From NCBI RefSeq assembly GCF_003325355.1, contig NZ_CP030850.1, forward strand, positions 5,759,501 to 5,823,500: a stretch of 64,000 nt of DNA, given 5' to 3'. Below are positions 32,328 through 40,703 of this stretch, in pieces. Positions within the stretch are counted from its first letter, which is position 1, and each line of letters opens with the position of its first letter. The stretch comes from Runella rosea. Its GTDB lineage: Bacteria; Bacteroidota; Bacteroidia; Cytophagales; Spirosomataceae. The position numbers were made by a program, and so were the translations under genes. The notes under the pieces were generated by a model. The model did not search any database and was not told where the DNA came from. It was given only the letters and a program-made list of their open reading frames with translations.

Positions 32328-35093
32328 ATGAGAAAACTACTCCCACTTTTTATCATCTTACTTTTGTGCAACATTGCATGGGCACAAATCCCTTCCCCCA
32401 AGGAGCATTTTGGGTTTAACGTCGGCGATGATTATATGCTCGCCAATTTTACCCAAACTGAGGATTATTTCAAGAAATTGGCGACCTCTGACCGCGTAAA
32501 ACTGCTTTCCATCGGCAAGACCGAGGAAGGCCGCGACCAGCCGATGATGATTATTACCTCACCCGAAAACCACAAAAAACTGGCTCGTTTTCAGGAGATT
32601 TCGACCAAACTCGCTCGGGCTGAAGGACTCACCGACGCGCAGGCCAAAGCCATGGCCGAAGAAGGCAAAGCCGTGGTTTGGATTGACGGCGGTATTCACT
32701 CCAACGAAACCGTAGCGTGGATGCAACTCATCGAAACAGCGTATCAGCTCGTGAGCCGCAAAGACGCCGAAGTAACGCGAATCTTGGACAATGTTGTTAT
32801 CCTTCTGACGCACATCAACCCCGATGGGCAGGAATTGGTGGCCAACTGGTACATGCGTAATCCAACCGCTGAAAAACGTACATTAGACCATTTGCCTAAG
32901 CTGTACCAGAAATACGCTGGGCACGACAACAACCGCGACTTCTTCATGCTGCAACTGAAAGAAACCCAGAACGTGGGTCGTCAGTTGTTTATAGATTGGA
33001 TTCCGCAGATTATGTACAACCACCACCAACGCGGTCCAGCTGGGTCGGTTTTGGCGGGACCTCCGTACCGTGACCCGTTCAACTACGTATTCCATCCGTT
33101 GATGATTACGGGTATTGACGCCCTCGGAGCGGCCATGATCAACCGCCTCATTGCCGAAGAAAAACCTGGTTTTACGCGTTTGGGTGGTTCAGTGTTCTCG
33201 ACTTGGTACAACGGCGGTTTGCGTACCACTACGCATTTCCACAACCAAATCGGATTGTTGACCGAAATTATCGGCGGACCTACGCCAGAAACCGTCCCCT
33301 TGGTGCCTAATCGTTTGATTCCCAACGGTAATACTCCTTTTCCGGTTACACCTCAGAAATGGTATTTTAAGCAATCTATCGATTATTCGGTATCGTGTAA
33401 CTATGCCGTGTTGGACTACGCCGCTCGTCACCATGATGAGTTGTTGTACAACATTTACGTCATGGGCAAAAACTCCATTGAGCGCGGAAGCAAAGATTAT
33501 TGGACGCTTTCTCCCAAACGCTCTGACGCGATTGTTGCCGCCCAAAAAAATGACAAAAGTGCTCAGCCCGAATCGGGTACTCCAGCCCCAGACCCATTTG
33601 GTATGAGAGGCGGAATTCCGACAAAATACTACGATATGGTGTTGAAAGATACCAACGGACGTGACGCACGCGGTTATATTATTTCGGCCAATCAGCCAGA
33701 TTTTGCCACCGCTACGAAGTTTGTGAACGCGCTGATTCGTACGGGAATTTTGGTACACAAAGCCACGGCTGAATTTACGGTTGCTGGCAAAAAATATCCC
33801 GCAGGTTCGTTTATCGTCAAAACGGCGCAGTCGTTCCGCCCGCACGTATTGGATATGTTTGAGCCACAAGATCACCCTAACGACTTTCCTTATCCAGGCG
33901 GCCCTCCAACGCGGCCTTATGATGCAGCTGGCTGGACATTGGCCTACCAAATGGGCGTGCAGTTTGACCGTTTGCTGAATGCATTTGACGGTCCGTTTGA
34001 GCGCATCCCTTACGGCGAATTACAAACTCCTTCGGGTAAAATCGACGCCGCGGCTCCCGCAGGATATACGCTGAGCAGCCGCGCCAATAACTCTTTTATC
34101 GCGGTCAATGATTTGTTGGGCGCGGGCATTCCGGTGTTTAGAATGCCGCAGGGAATCGGTGCCGCAGAAGCGGGTGCCTTTTATGTGCCCGCCTCGGCAA
34201 AAGCCAAATCGCTCTTGGAAAAAGCCGCCAAAGACTTGGGGATTATAGCCACGGGCGTGGCCAAAAAACCCACAGGGGCCATGGTGAAGGTAGCACCGAT
34301 GCGCATTGCGCTCTGGGATACCTACGGTGGCTCAATGCCTTCGGGTTGGGTGCGGTTGTTGATGGAGCAGTACCATTTTCCAATTGATGTCATTTATTCT
34401 CAAGCCATTGACGCGGGCGACTTGAAGAAAAAATACGATGTGATTATCTTCGTAACCCGGGCCATCCCTGCCGCAACGACGGGTCGTCCAGAAGGTGAAT
34501 ATGGTGGATTTGGAGGCAGAGAGCCGAAAGTAGAAGAAATCCCTGATTCATTCCGCCCGTGGTTGGGTCGAATTACGGCTGACAAATCTATTCCGCAGAT
34601 TAAGAAGTTTTTGGAAGAAGGTGGCAAGGTAGTGACCATCGGAAGCAGCGCCAACTTAGCGTATCACTTGGGCCTCCCCGTTCGGAATGCCCTCGTTGAA
34701 ATGACCAATGCTGGAACTGAGCGCCCGCTGCCTGCCGAAAAATATTATATTCCAGGCAGCATTTTGCGCGTAACGCTTGACTCAACTCAGACGGCTACTT
34801 GGGGAATGGCCTCACAAAGCGACGTGTATTTTGATTCGAGTCCAGTATTCAAATTAGCGCCCGATGCCATCGCCAAAGGACAAGTTAAACCGTTGCTTTG
34901 GTTCTCAACCAACAAGCCGCTTCGCAGCGGATGGGCGTGGGGGCAGCCGTACTTACAAGACGGTATTACGGCTTTTGAAGCGCCAGTTGGAGCGGGAAAA
35001 TTGACCGTGTTTGGCCCCGAAATTACCTTCCGGGCGCAGGCACAGGGCACTTTTAAGTTGCTCTTTAATCAACTGTATTCAACGAATCCATAG
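32328..35093 (+). CDS. M14 family zinc metallopeptidase, copy 3
   Basis: A 921-residue exported member of the same broad family as the two upstream genes but clearly more distant. A signal peptide (about 20 residues, ending AWAQ) precedes the M14 domain. Zinc ligands are H124 and E127 in DGGIHSNETVAW and H232 or H233 in MYNHHQRGP; the Arg is in HDNNRDFFML and the catalytic Glu is E313 in LLTEIIGG. The C-terminal half again has an amidotransferase-like fold (YDVIIFVTRAIP, GGKVVTIGSSA). The spacing of the motifs differs from the tandem pair, so it belongs to another subgroup. A strong terminator follows the gene. Substrate unknown. Confidence 0.9.
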   Translation: MRKLLPLFIILLLCNIAWAQIPSPKEHFGFNVGDDYMLANFTQTEDYFKKLATSDRVKLLSIGKTEEGRDQPMMIITSPENHKKLARFQEISTKLARAEGLTDAQAKAMAEEGKAVVWIDGGIHSNETVAWMQLIETAYQLVSRKDAEVTRILDNVVILLTHINPDGQELVANWYMRNPTAEKRTLDHLPKLYQKYAGHDNNRDFFMLQLKETQNVGRQLFIDWIPQIMYNHHQRGPAGSVLAGPPYRDPFNYVFHPLMITGIDALGAAMINRLIAEEKPGFTRLGGSVFSTWYNGGLRTTTHFHNQIGLLTEIIGGPTPETVPLVPNRLIPNGNTPFPVTPQKWYFKQSIDYSVSCNYAVLDYAARHHDELLYNIYVMGKNSIERGSKDYWTLSPKRSDAIVAAQKNDKSAQPESGTPAPDPFGMRGGIPTKYYDMVLKDTNGRDARGYIISANQPDFATATKFVNALIRTGILVHKATAEFTVAGKKYPAGSFIVKTAQSFRPHVLDMFEPQDHPNDFPYPGGPPTRPYDAAGWTLAYQMGVQFDRLLNAFDGPFERIPYGELQTPSGKIDAAAPAGYTLSSRANNSFIAVNDLLGAGIPVFRMPQGIGAAEAGAFYVPASAKAKSLLEKAAKDLGIIATGVAKKPTGAMVKVAPMRIALWDTYGGSMPSGWVRLLMEQYHFPIDVIYSQAIDAGDLKKKYDVIIFVTRAIPAATTGRPEGEYGGFGGREPKVEEIPDSFRPWLGRITADKSIPQIKKFLEEGGKVVTIGSSANLAYHLGLPVRNALVEMTNAGTERPLPAEKYYIPGSILRVTLDSTQTATWGMASQSDVYFDSSPVFKLAPDAIAKGQVKPLLWFSTNKPLRSGWAWGQPYLQDGITAFEAPVGAGKLTVFGPEITFRAQAQGTFKLLFNQLYSTNP

Positions 35094-35125
35094 CCGCTAC
35101 TAGGCACCGTTTAAGCTTTTTTTGG

Positions 35126-35165
35126 GCGCTAAGCAGGTATAAACTGCTTAGCGCTTATTTTTTGA
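35126..35165 (+). terminator. Rho-independent terminator after M14 copy 3
   Basis: An 11-bp stem (35126-35136 with 35144-35154), seven-base loop, then TTATTTTTTG, 33 bases after the stop. Confidence 0.9.
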
Positions 35166-35367
35166 AATTTGGGCCAATGTTTCTCCCATAAACACGAGCT
35201 ACGCTTATCATTCTTCAAAACAGAAGAGATTGTCAATGGGTTTATGTGAATAGGAGACCAATAGACCGTAAAAGCGTCGTACATTGCCCGTGTTTTTTTG
35301 TGTTCCATAAAATCGTTTTAGGCGATGTTTGACGTACATTCGTCAGATTTCTTAACTTAAAAAATGG

Positions 35368-38193
35368 ATGAGTGCTAAGTTTTACCTTTTTCTTTTTCCC
35401 TTCTATTTCTGTATTTCAGCACGCGCTCAACGGCCAATAGTAATTACCGATAGTTTGGCAGCGGTGAATGTGTGTGAATCTTCCGCTGTCTTTCAGGATA
35501 AACTAGGCACGCTGTCTTTTGAGCAAATACAAAAGCAACAATTTCAGCTTAATCAAGGTAATACATTCCGTTTTTCTTTTTCATCCAACGTGTTTTGGTT
35601 TCGATTTAGAGTGGACAACCAAAGTAAATTCAACCAAAACAACTGGTATTTTTTGTGGAGCGACGGCCTTAGCGACAATGTTGATATTTACATTCCCCAA
35701 CAAGACGGAACCTTTCGATGTTTGAAAGGCGGGCTGTTGGCGTCGGCCAAAGAAAAAGTGTACACGGGCCTTTTTCCGATCTACAAAGCGGGGGTGTTGC
35801 CCCAACAAAAAATTCAGACGTACTATGTTCGGCTGAAATCCAGCGAATCCATCAACGCTCAGTTAACGCTCATGACGCATCAGTCCTATATTGATACCAT
35901 GCCCGGGATTTTGGCCATGGTCTGGCTGGTGATTGGGATTCAGTTGTTGCGGGTACTTTACAACATTATTTTGGCGCGTTATATCCGCAATACGTCGTTT
36001 CGATGGTACACGTTCCATACCGTTATTGTGACCATTTCGGTCATGGGTTCGTTTGGGGTGGTGGGCAATCTTTTTGACGAAAATCCCCAAGTTGCGGGCT
36101 TTCTCAATGCCACTTTTTATGAGCTGATGCCCGCCACTTACACCCTTTTTATTTATTCTTTATTAAACGTAAAAAAGAACTTTCCCCGACTCCGTTGGGT
36201 ATTTTTTCTTATCATTGCGGGGAGCGCTTTGCAAATTGGAGCCTATGCTTTTGTCCCCAAAATGTACCTGCTTATTTTCAATAATTACCTCTTTCTGTTT
36301 ACCGAGGCATTTTTGATAGGCATGTGTTCTTACGCCTTCGTTAAGGGTATTTCAATAAATGGCTACTTACTGATTCCTTGCTTTTTGACCTTGGTGCCGT
36401 TTATCTTCTTGAATTTAAGGGCGTTGGGGTACATTAATTACGATTGGATTTACCCCATGATTTACCTAACCAACTTTTTGGAAATTTTGGCGCTCTCGCT
36501 GGTGTTGGGGAAAATCATCCAAGCCACGGAGCAGGAGCGTTTATCAACCCAGAAGGCGTTGTATGAAGAAAAGATGGAGGCCGAAAAACTCCATGAATTG
36601 GATGCCGTAAAAACTCGGTTTTTTACCAATATTTCGCATGAGTTTCGCACGCCGCTCACGTTGTTGGTGGGGCCCGTGGCCGATCTACGTAAAAAATATC
36701 CCACCGAAAAAATCATTCCCGCTATGGAGCGGAATATAAATCGGTTGCAAACGCTGATTAATCAACTCCTCGACTTGTCGAAGTTGGAAGCTAAACAGCT
36801 CAAAGTAGAAACGGTCGAAAGCGATATGGCCGTTTTTATGCAGCAATTGTTAGCTTCGTATGAGTCATTGGCGCAAAACCGAGAAATCTTTTTTCATTAC
36901 TCACAAAACTACGCAAGTTTTCGAGCCTCTTTCGACGCCGACAAAGTAGAGAAAATCCTGACCAATCTGCTGTCCAATGCCTTTAAATTTACCCCCGTCA
37001 ATGGACGCATCGTAGTCTCCATTGATTATACCATCAACTCTGTTTCTCTGCAAGTTCGCGATTATGGGATTGGGATGGAAGCCGAGCGACTTCCGCGTAT
37101 TTTTGACCGATTTTACCAAGTCCAAACCGATAATCAGCGTAATTACGAAGGCACTGGCATCGGATTGGCGTTGGTCAAAGAGCTTGTCGAGGTACTGAAT
37201 GGGCAGATTTCGGTGGAAAGCGAACCAGGAAAAGGAACCACTTTTGTGGTCATTTTGCCTTTAGAGGCTGCTTCTGTGGACTTACGTCAACCCAAAGAAA
37301 ATGTTATCGTTCCCCATTCTGGGGCTGGAATGTTTCTTTCCGCCACCGACAGGCATGAGGCGATACTGGCGAACGGAGATGGAGACTCTTCTGCTTTTAT
37401 GGACGGATTGGTCAATCACTCAGGAAGGCCCATTTTGCTCATTGTGGAAGACAACCCCGACCTGCGAGCCTACGTGCGGAGCATTTTTGAGCAGCGCTAT
37501 CAAATCGTGGAAGCCGTAGACGGAGAAGATGGACTGACCAAAGCTTTTGAGCACATTCCCGACGCGGTGGTGTGTGATTTGATGATGCCTCGCCTCGACG
37601 GTCTGGCTTTCTGCCAACTTCTGAAGACCGATATTCGTACTAACCATATTCCGGTGGTGATGCTCACCGCCAAAGCCACCCTCGACGACCGCCTTGAAGG
37701 CCTAAAATTGGGGGCGGATGACTATCTTTCAAAACCCTTTAACCGAGATGAACTGGAAATACGACTACAGAACCTGTTGACGCAAAGGCAAACCCTGCGC
37801 CTGAAATACCTCCAACAGATGCTGGAAATTAACCCCATCCCCGCGGAGGAGGCAGTGCTTTCTATTGATGAACAGTTTTTGGAGAAAGCCCGGGCCGTTG
37901 TTGAGGAACACTTGGGTGACAGCCGTTTTGATGTTGAACAATTCTGTAAGGAGATGAGCATGAGCCGCACCCATTTACACCGCAAACTGAAGGCCCTCAC
38001 GGAATCTTCAACGACCGAATTTATCCGAAAAATACGGTTGCAGCGGGCGGGCCAATTGCTACGGCAGCGGGTGGGTACGGTGTCGGATATTGCATATCGG
38101 GTTGGTTTTGAGAGCTTGCCTTACTTTTCAAAATCATTTCAGGAACAATTTGGGGTGTCCCCGTCCGACTATATCCGAAGCTCGGAAGTCTGA
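35368..38193 (+). CDS. hybrid histidine kinase with 7TM-DISM sensor and AraC output (HK1)
   Basis: A 941-residue one-protein two-component system. Order: signal peptide (to about 21), 7TMR-DISM extracellular domain (about 30-170), seven membrane helices (about 185-395), HisKA with the phospho-acceptor H424 (TRFFTNISHEFRTPLT), HATPase with the N and G boxes (NLLSNAFKF, GTGIGLALVKEL), REC with D737 (CDLMMPRLDG) and the K in LSKPF, and an AraC-type DNA-binding domain (about 840-941; FCKEMSMSRTHLHRKLKALT). It senses an unknown ligand and activates target genes directly. Its DNA-binding domain is closest to that of HK2. A phased repeat array lies just downstream, which may be its own target. Confidence 0.94.
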   Translation: MSAKFYLFLFPFYFCISARAQRPIVITDSLAAVNVCESSAVFQDKLGTLSFEQIQKQQFQLNQGNTFRFSFSSNVFWFRFRVDNQSKFNQNNWYFLWSDGLSDNVDIYIPQQDGTFRCLKGGLLASAKEKVYTGLFPIYKAGVLPQQKIQTYYVRLKSSESINAQLTLMTHQSYIDTMPGILAMVWLVIGIQLLRVLYNIILARYIRNTSFRWYTFHTVIVTISVMGSFGVVGNLFDENPQVAGFLNATFYELMPATYTLFIYSLLNVKKNFPRLRWVFFLIIAGSALQIGAYAFVPKMYLLIFNNYLFLFTEAFLIGMCSYAFVKGISINGYLLIPCFLTLVPFIFLNLRALGYINYDWIYPMIYLTNFLEILALSLVLGKIIQATEQERLSTQKALYEEKMEAEKLHELDAVKTRFFTNISHEFRTPLTLLVGPVADLRKKYPTEKIIPAMERNINRLQTLINQLLDLSKLEAKQLKVETVESDMAVFMQQLLASYESLAQNREIFFHYSQNYASFRASFDADKVEKILTNLLSNAFKFTPVNGRIVVSIDYTINSVSLQVRDYGIGMEAERLPRIFDRFYQVQTDNQRNYEGTGIGLALVKELVEVLNGQISVESEPGKGTTFVVILPLEAASVDLRQPKENVIVPHSGAGMFLSATDRHEAILANGDGDSSAFMDGLVNHSGRPILLIVEDNPDLRAYVRSIFEQRYQIVEAVDGEDGLTKAFEHIPDAVVCDLMMPRLDGLAFCQLLKTDIRTNHIPVVMLTAKATLDDRLEGLKLGADDYLSKPFNRDELEIRLQNLLTQRQTLRLKYLQQMLEINPIPAEEAVLSIDEQFLEKARAVVEEHLGDSRFDVEQFCKEMSMSRTHLHRKLKALTESSTTEFIRKIRLQRAGQLLRQRVGTVSDIAYRVGFESLPYFSKSFQEQFGVSPSDYIRSSEV

Positions 38194-38221
38194 CTCGGCC
38201 CAAATACGGAGTTAGTATGGA

Positions 38222-38261
38222 AAGCCGCTCGGTCTTCATCGGAAGATTGAGCGGCTTTTTT
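38222..38261 (+). terminator. Rho-independent terminator after HK1
   Basis: A 16-bp stem (38222-38237 with 38242-38257, two G-T pairs), four-base loop and a T run. Confidence 0.92.
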
Positions 38262-38286
38262 GTTAATATATTGATAGTCAGTGAAT

Positions 38287-38367
38287 GGAACATAAGAGTA
38301 AAGGCTTGGAACATGAGAGTAAATGATTTTTTGAGCGGTGAAACATAAGAGTAAAAGAGTAGAACAT
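38287..38367. repeat. 21-bp-phased direct repeat array (array 1)
   Basis: Three near-identical 16-bp units GGAACATAAGAGTAAA start at 38287, 38308 and 38340 (the second has G for A at one place, the third begins GAAACAT), and a partial fourth (AGAACAT) starts at 38361. The steps are 21, 32 and 21 bp, close to 2, 3 and 2 helical turns. Such phasing is expected of a cooperative binding site. It lies between the HK1 terminator and the TonB-domain gene at 38435. Confidence 0.75.
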
Positions 38368-38434
38368 CCGTGCTAACGCTCGTCTGATGCGCTTACCGAC
38401 CTTTGAGTAATCTTAAACTCATCGGTTCTCGCTT

Positions 38435-38899
38435 ATGAAAAAGTCCATTTTGGGCATTGTTGCAGGAGTTAGCTTCTGCCTGTCCGCCTATTCTCAAGAA
38501 GTAAAATCGCTTAAATATTCCGCTCTCCCTTCCGACGGCATCATCGCTTTTACAGCCCATGATGCTTTGCCCGCATCCCGCATCAATCCCGACGCTGATG
38601 CCGCCGATATTTCTCCCAATAAGACTTGGTTACGACAATTTTCGCAAGCGCTGATGGCGCGTATTGCGTATCCTGCCCGGGGAAAAGCCTACAACATTGC
38701 GGGAAAAATGTTCGTGAATCTTGGCATTGATTCAAATGGAAGGATAAACGTTCTTTCGTTTGACCAATCTTTGGGGCGCGATTTTGAGCAGTCCATCATC
38801 GACGCGGTAGGTCGCGTTTCGCGTTCAAAACTTAAACCCCTTGCGCTGCCTTTGACGGGGCAGCTTCATTTTACACTTCCCGTACACTTTACTCCTTAA
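38435..38899 (+). CDS. exported TonB C-terminal-like domain protein
   Basis: A 154-residue protein with a signal peptide (MKKSILGIVAGVSFCLSAYSQ). Residues about 70-150 have the TonB C-terminal fold pattern: RIAYPARGKAYNIAGKMFVN, GIDSNGRINVLSFDQSLGRD, then the ending HFTLPVHF; the 'YPxxA' and 'G(k/r)v' positions are conserved. There is no membrane anchor or Pro-rich linker, so it is not a complete TonB energy transducer; small exported proteins of this kind are common in Cytophagales with unknown role. It follows HK1 and directly follows the repeat array, so it is a candidate target of that kinase. Confidence 0.75.
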   Translation: MKKSILGIVAGVSFCLSAYSQEVKSLKYSALPSDGIIAFTAHDALPASRINPDADAADISPNKTWLRQFSQALMARIAYPARGKAYNIAGKMFVNLGIDSNGRINVLSFDQSLGRDFEQSIIDAVGRVSRSKLKPLALPLTGQLHFTLPVHFTP

Positions 38900-39120
38900 G
38901 TATTTGGTCCTCCTTGATTTTGCTGGTAAAGACAAGATGGAAAGTTGTGTAATATTTTGATAATCAGTTGTTTAATTAATTTAGGAAGGGTTGATACAAA
39001 AGAAAGAGTACGGCGTTTTGGGGAATTTTAACACTCCAGTAAACCATTGGCCCGTCGATGCTAACGAGCTGGGAGAGCAGGCCGTAATTTTGAAGAACAA
39101 CGCTTAAATACTTTTGGTAA

Positions 39121-39258
39121 ATGATAATAGGGACCGTTTTTCTCGGAGTTGTGATGGGTTTATTTTTTGGTCTAAAGAAACTAAAACGGCCAAGAAAAGA
39201 CCTGTACGCCCCCTCTGAATATTTGAAACACTTACGAAACTCTTCAAAAAAAATATGA
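39121..39258 (+). CDS. 45-residue membrane peptide upstream of GT2
   Basis: A small frame (MIIGTVFLGVVMGLFFGLKK...) with one predicted membrane helix (residues 2-18) and a basic tail (KKLKRPRK). A stop codon lies directly before its ATG, which fixes the start. It ends in ATGA overlap with the glycosyltransferase gene, so translational coupling is likely and supports its being real. It may help place or stabilise the glycosyltransferase; this is inference. Confidence 0.55.
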   Translation: MIIGTVFLGVVMGLFFGLKKLKRPRKDLYAPSEYLKHLRNSSKKI

Positions 39259-40673
39259 AGAAAAATTACTCAACGATGGATTCATTTGCCCGAACGCAAC
39301 TTGGGCATCTTGGTACCAAATCAGCCCTTTATCGGATTCAGTGGCCCACGCGGATTTTCGCCTTTTTGGGTTGGATTGGGCTTTTAGTTGTGGGAATTTA
39401 TTACCCGATTACCATAGGATTAGCCCTTTTCGGTGTAGGTTTTCTAAACTATGTGCTTTTGTTGAGCTTTCGCATCAGCAATAATTTTTTTACGAAGCCA
39501 ACAACGGATAGCGCCATCACGGGCCAATTGCCCTCGTGGCCGAGTTTTTCCATTTTGGTACCGCTCAAAAACGAGGACGAAGTCATTCATGCCACGTTGC
39601 GGTCTATCGAAGCGCTCGACTATCCCCAATATTTGATGCAAGTCATCATTGTGGTGGAAGAAACCGACCAGCTGACCCGTCGTAGCCTTCGCACCCTTAC
39701 GTTACCCGATTTTTTTAAAGTGTTGTTGATTCCAGCGCTTCCCCCTTACACCAAAGGTCGGGCGCTTTTGCACGCCTTACCCATTGCGACTGGAGAATAT
39801 ATTACGGTGTACGATGCTGAAAGCCGCCCTGAACCCAGTCAGCTCAGAAAAGCGGCATTGGCCTTGGTTGGGGCGAAAGAAACGACTTGTTTTCAGGCCA
39901 AAATCAGCATTTCCAACCGTTCGTCAAGCTGGATAAGTCGTCATTTTGCGGGCGAATATTACGAATGGTACGAGCGCCACATGCGAGCGTTGTCGGCGCA
40001 GGGTTTGCCTTTTGGGTTGGGCGGTAATTCCTTCTTTTTGTCCAAAATTGCTTTAGAAAAAGCGGGTGCCTGGGATCCCTTCAACGTGACGGAAGATGCG
40101 GATTTGAGCGTGCGGCTCATTGAGCAGAGCGTAAAACTCCAGCTTTTGGAAAGTCTAACGACTGAAACTTGCCCTGATTCGGCTACTAACTGGATTAATC
40201 AGCGGACGCGTTGGAACAAGGGACTGTTCATCACTCAACTGGTACATTTACGACGCACGCTCCTCAGTCGTGGTTTTGGTCTCGAAGGTTGGTCAAGCTT
40301 TTGGTTGCCAATGATTAGTTCGGCCCTTACTCCATTTTTCAATATTTACATACCCATCTTCATGATAATGAGTGATTTGTCGTATGCCACAACAACGGTA
40401 ATGAGCATCAGTTTATGGCTATTGTTGGCCTTTAATTTGGGGTGTTCGTGGGTGATTAACTTCAAAACCTACCGCCAACTTGGCATAAAACAATCCGTTT
40501 TGGGCATCTTTTGGGATACTTTTCGCTATTTGTTTCTGCACCTCAGTGCGGGTTTTAAAGCCTACGGCGAATATTTTTTGGCCCCGATGCATTGGCACAA
40601 AACCGACCATACCGAGCCAGAACAATCCAATCGCCCTGCTCCTGCACCCGAAGCTCAATTTTCTTTATCCTAG
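39255..40673 (+). CDS. membrane glycosyltransferase family 2
   Basis: A 472-residue processive-type GT2. After two N-terminal membrane helices (about 30-75) the GT-A domain shows ILVPLKNEDEVI, the acidic motif YDAESRPE (D187), TEDADLSVRL (D281) and QRTRW (Q316-W320), which is the QxxRW signature of cellulose, hyaluronan and related synthases. Three or more C-terminal helices follow (about 350-440). It should build a polysaccharide or transfer sugar across the membrane; the donor is not readable. The gene ends 30 bp before the first giant surface protein and begins in overlap with a small membrane peptide, so glycosylation or anchoring of that protein is a possible role. Confidence 0.88.
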   Translation: MKKNYSTMDSFARTQLGHLGTKSALYRIQWPTRIFAFLGWIGLLVVGIYYPITIGLALFGVGFLNYVLLLSFRISNNFFTKPTTDSAITGQLPSWPSFSILVPLKNEDEVIHATLRSIEALDYPQYLMQVIIVVEETDQLTRRSLRTLTLPDFFKVLLIPALPPYTKGRALLHALPIATGEYITVYDAESRPEPSQLRKAALALVGAKETTCFQAKISISNRSSSWISRHFAGEYYEWYERHMRALSAQGLPFGLGGNSFFLSKIALEKAGAWDPFNVTEDADLSVRLIEQSVKLQLLESLTTETCPDSATNWINQRTRWNKGLFITQLVHLRRTLLSRGFGLEGWSSFWLPMISSALTPFFNIYIPIFMIMSDLSYATTTVMSISLWLLLAFNLGCSWVINFKTYRQLGIKQSVLGIFWDTFRYLFLHLSAGFKAYGEYFLAPMHWHKTDHTEPEQSNRPAPAPEAQFSLS

Positions 40674-40703
40674 TTTTATTTCCTTTTCTTAAACCTTGCA
40701 ATT

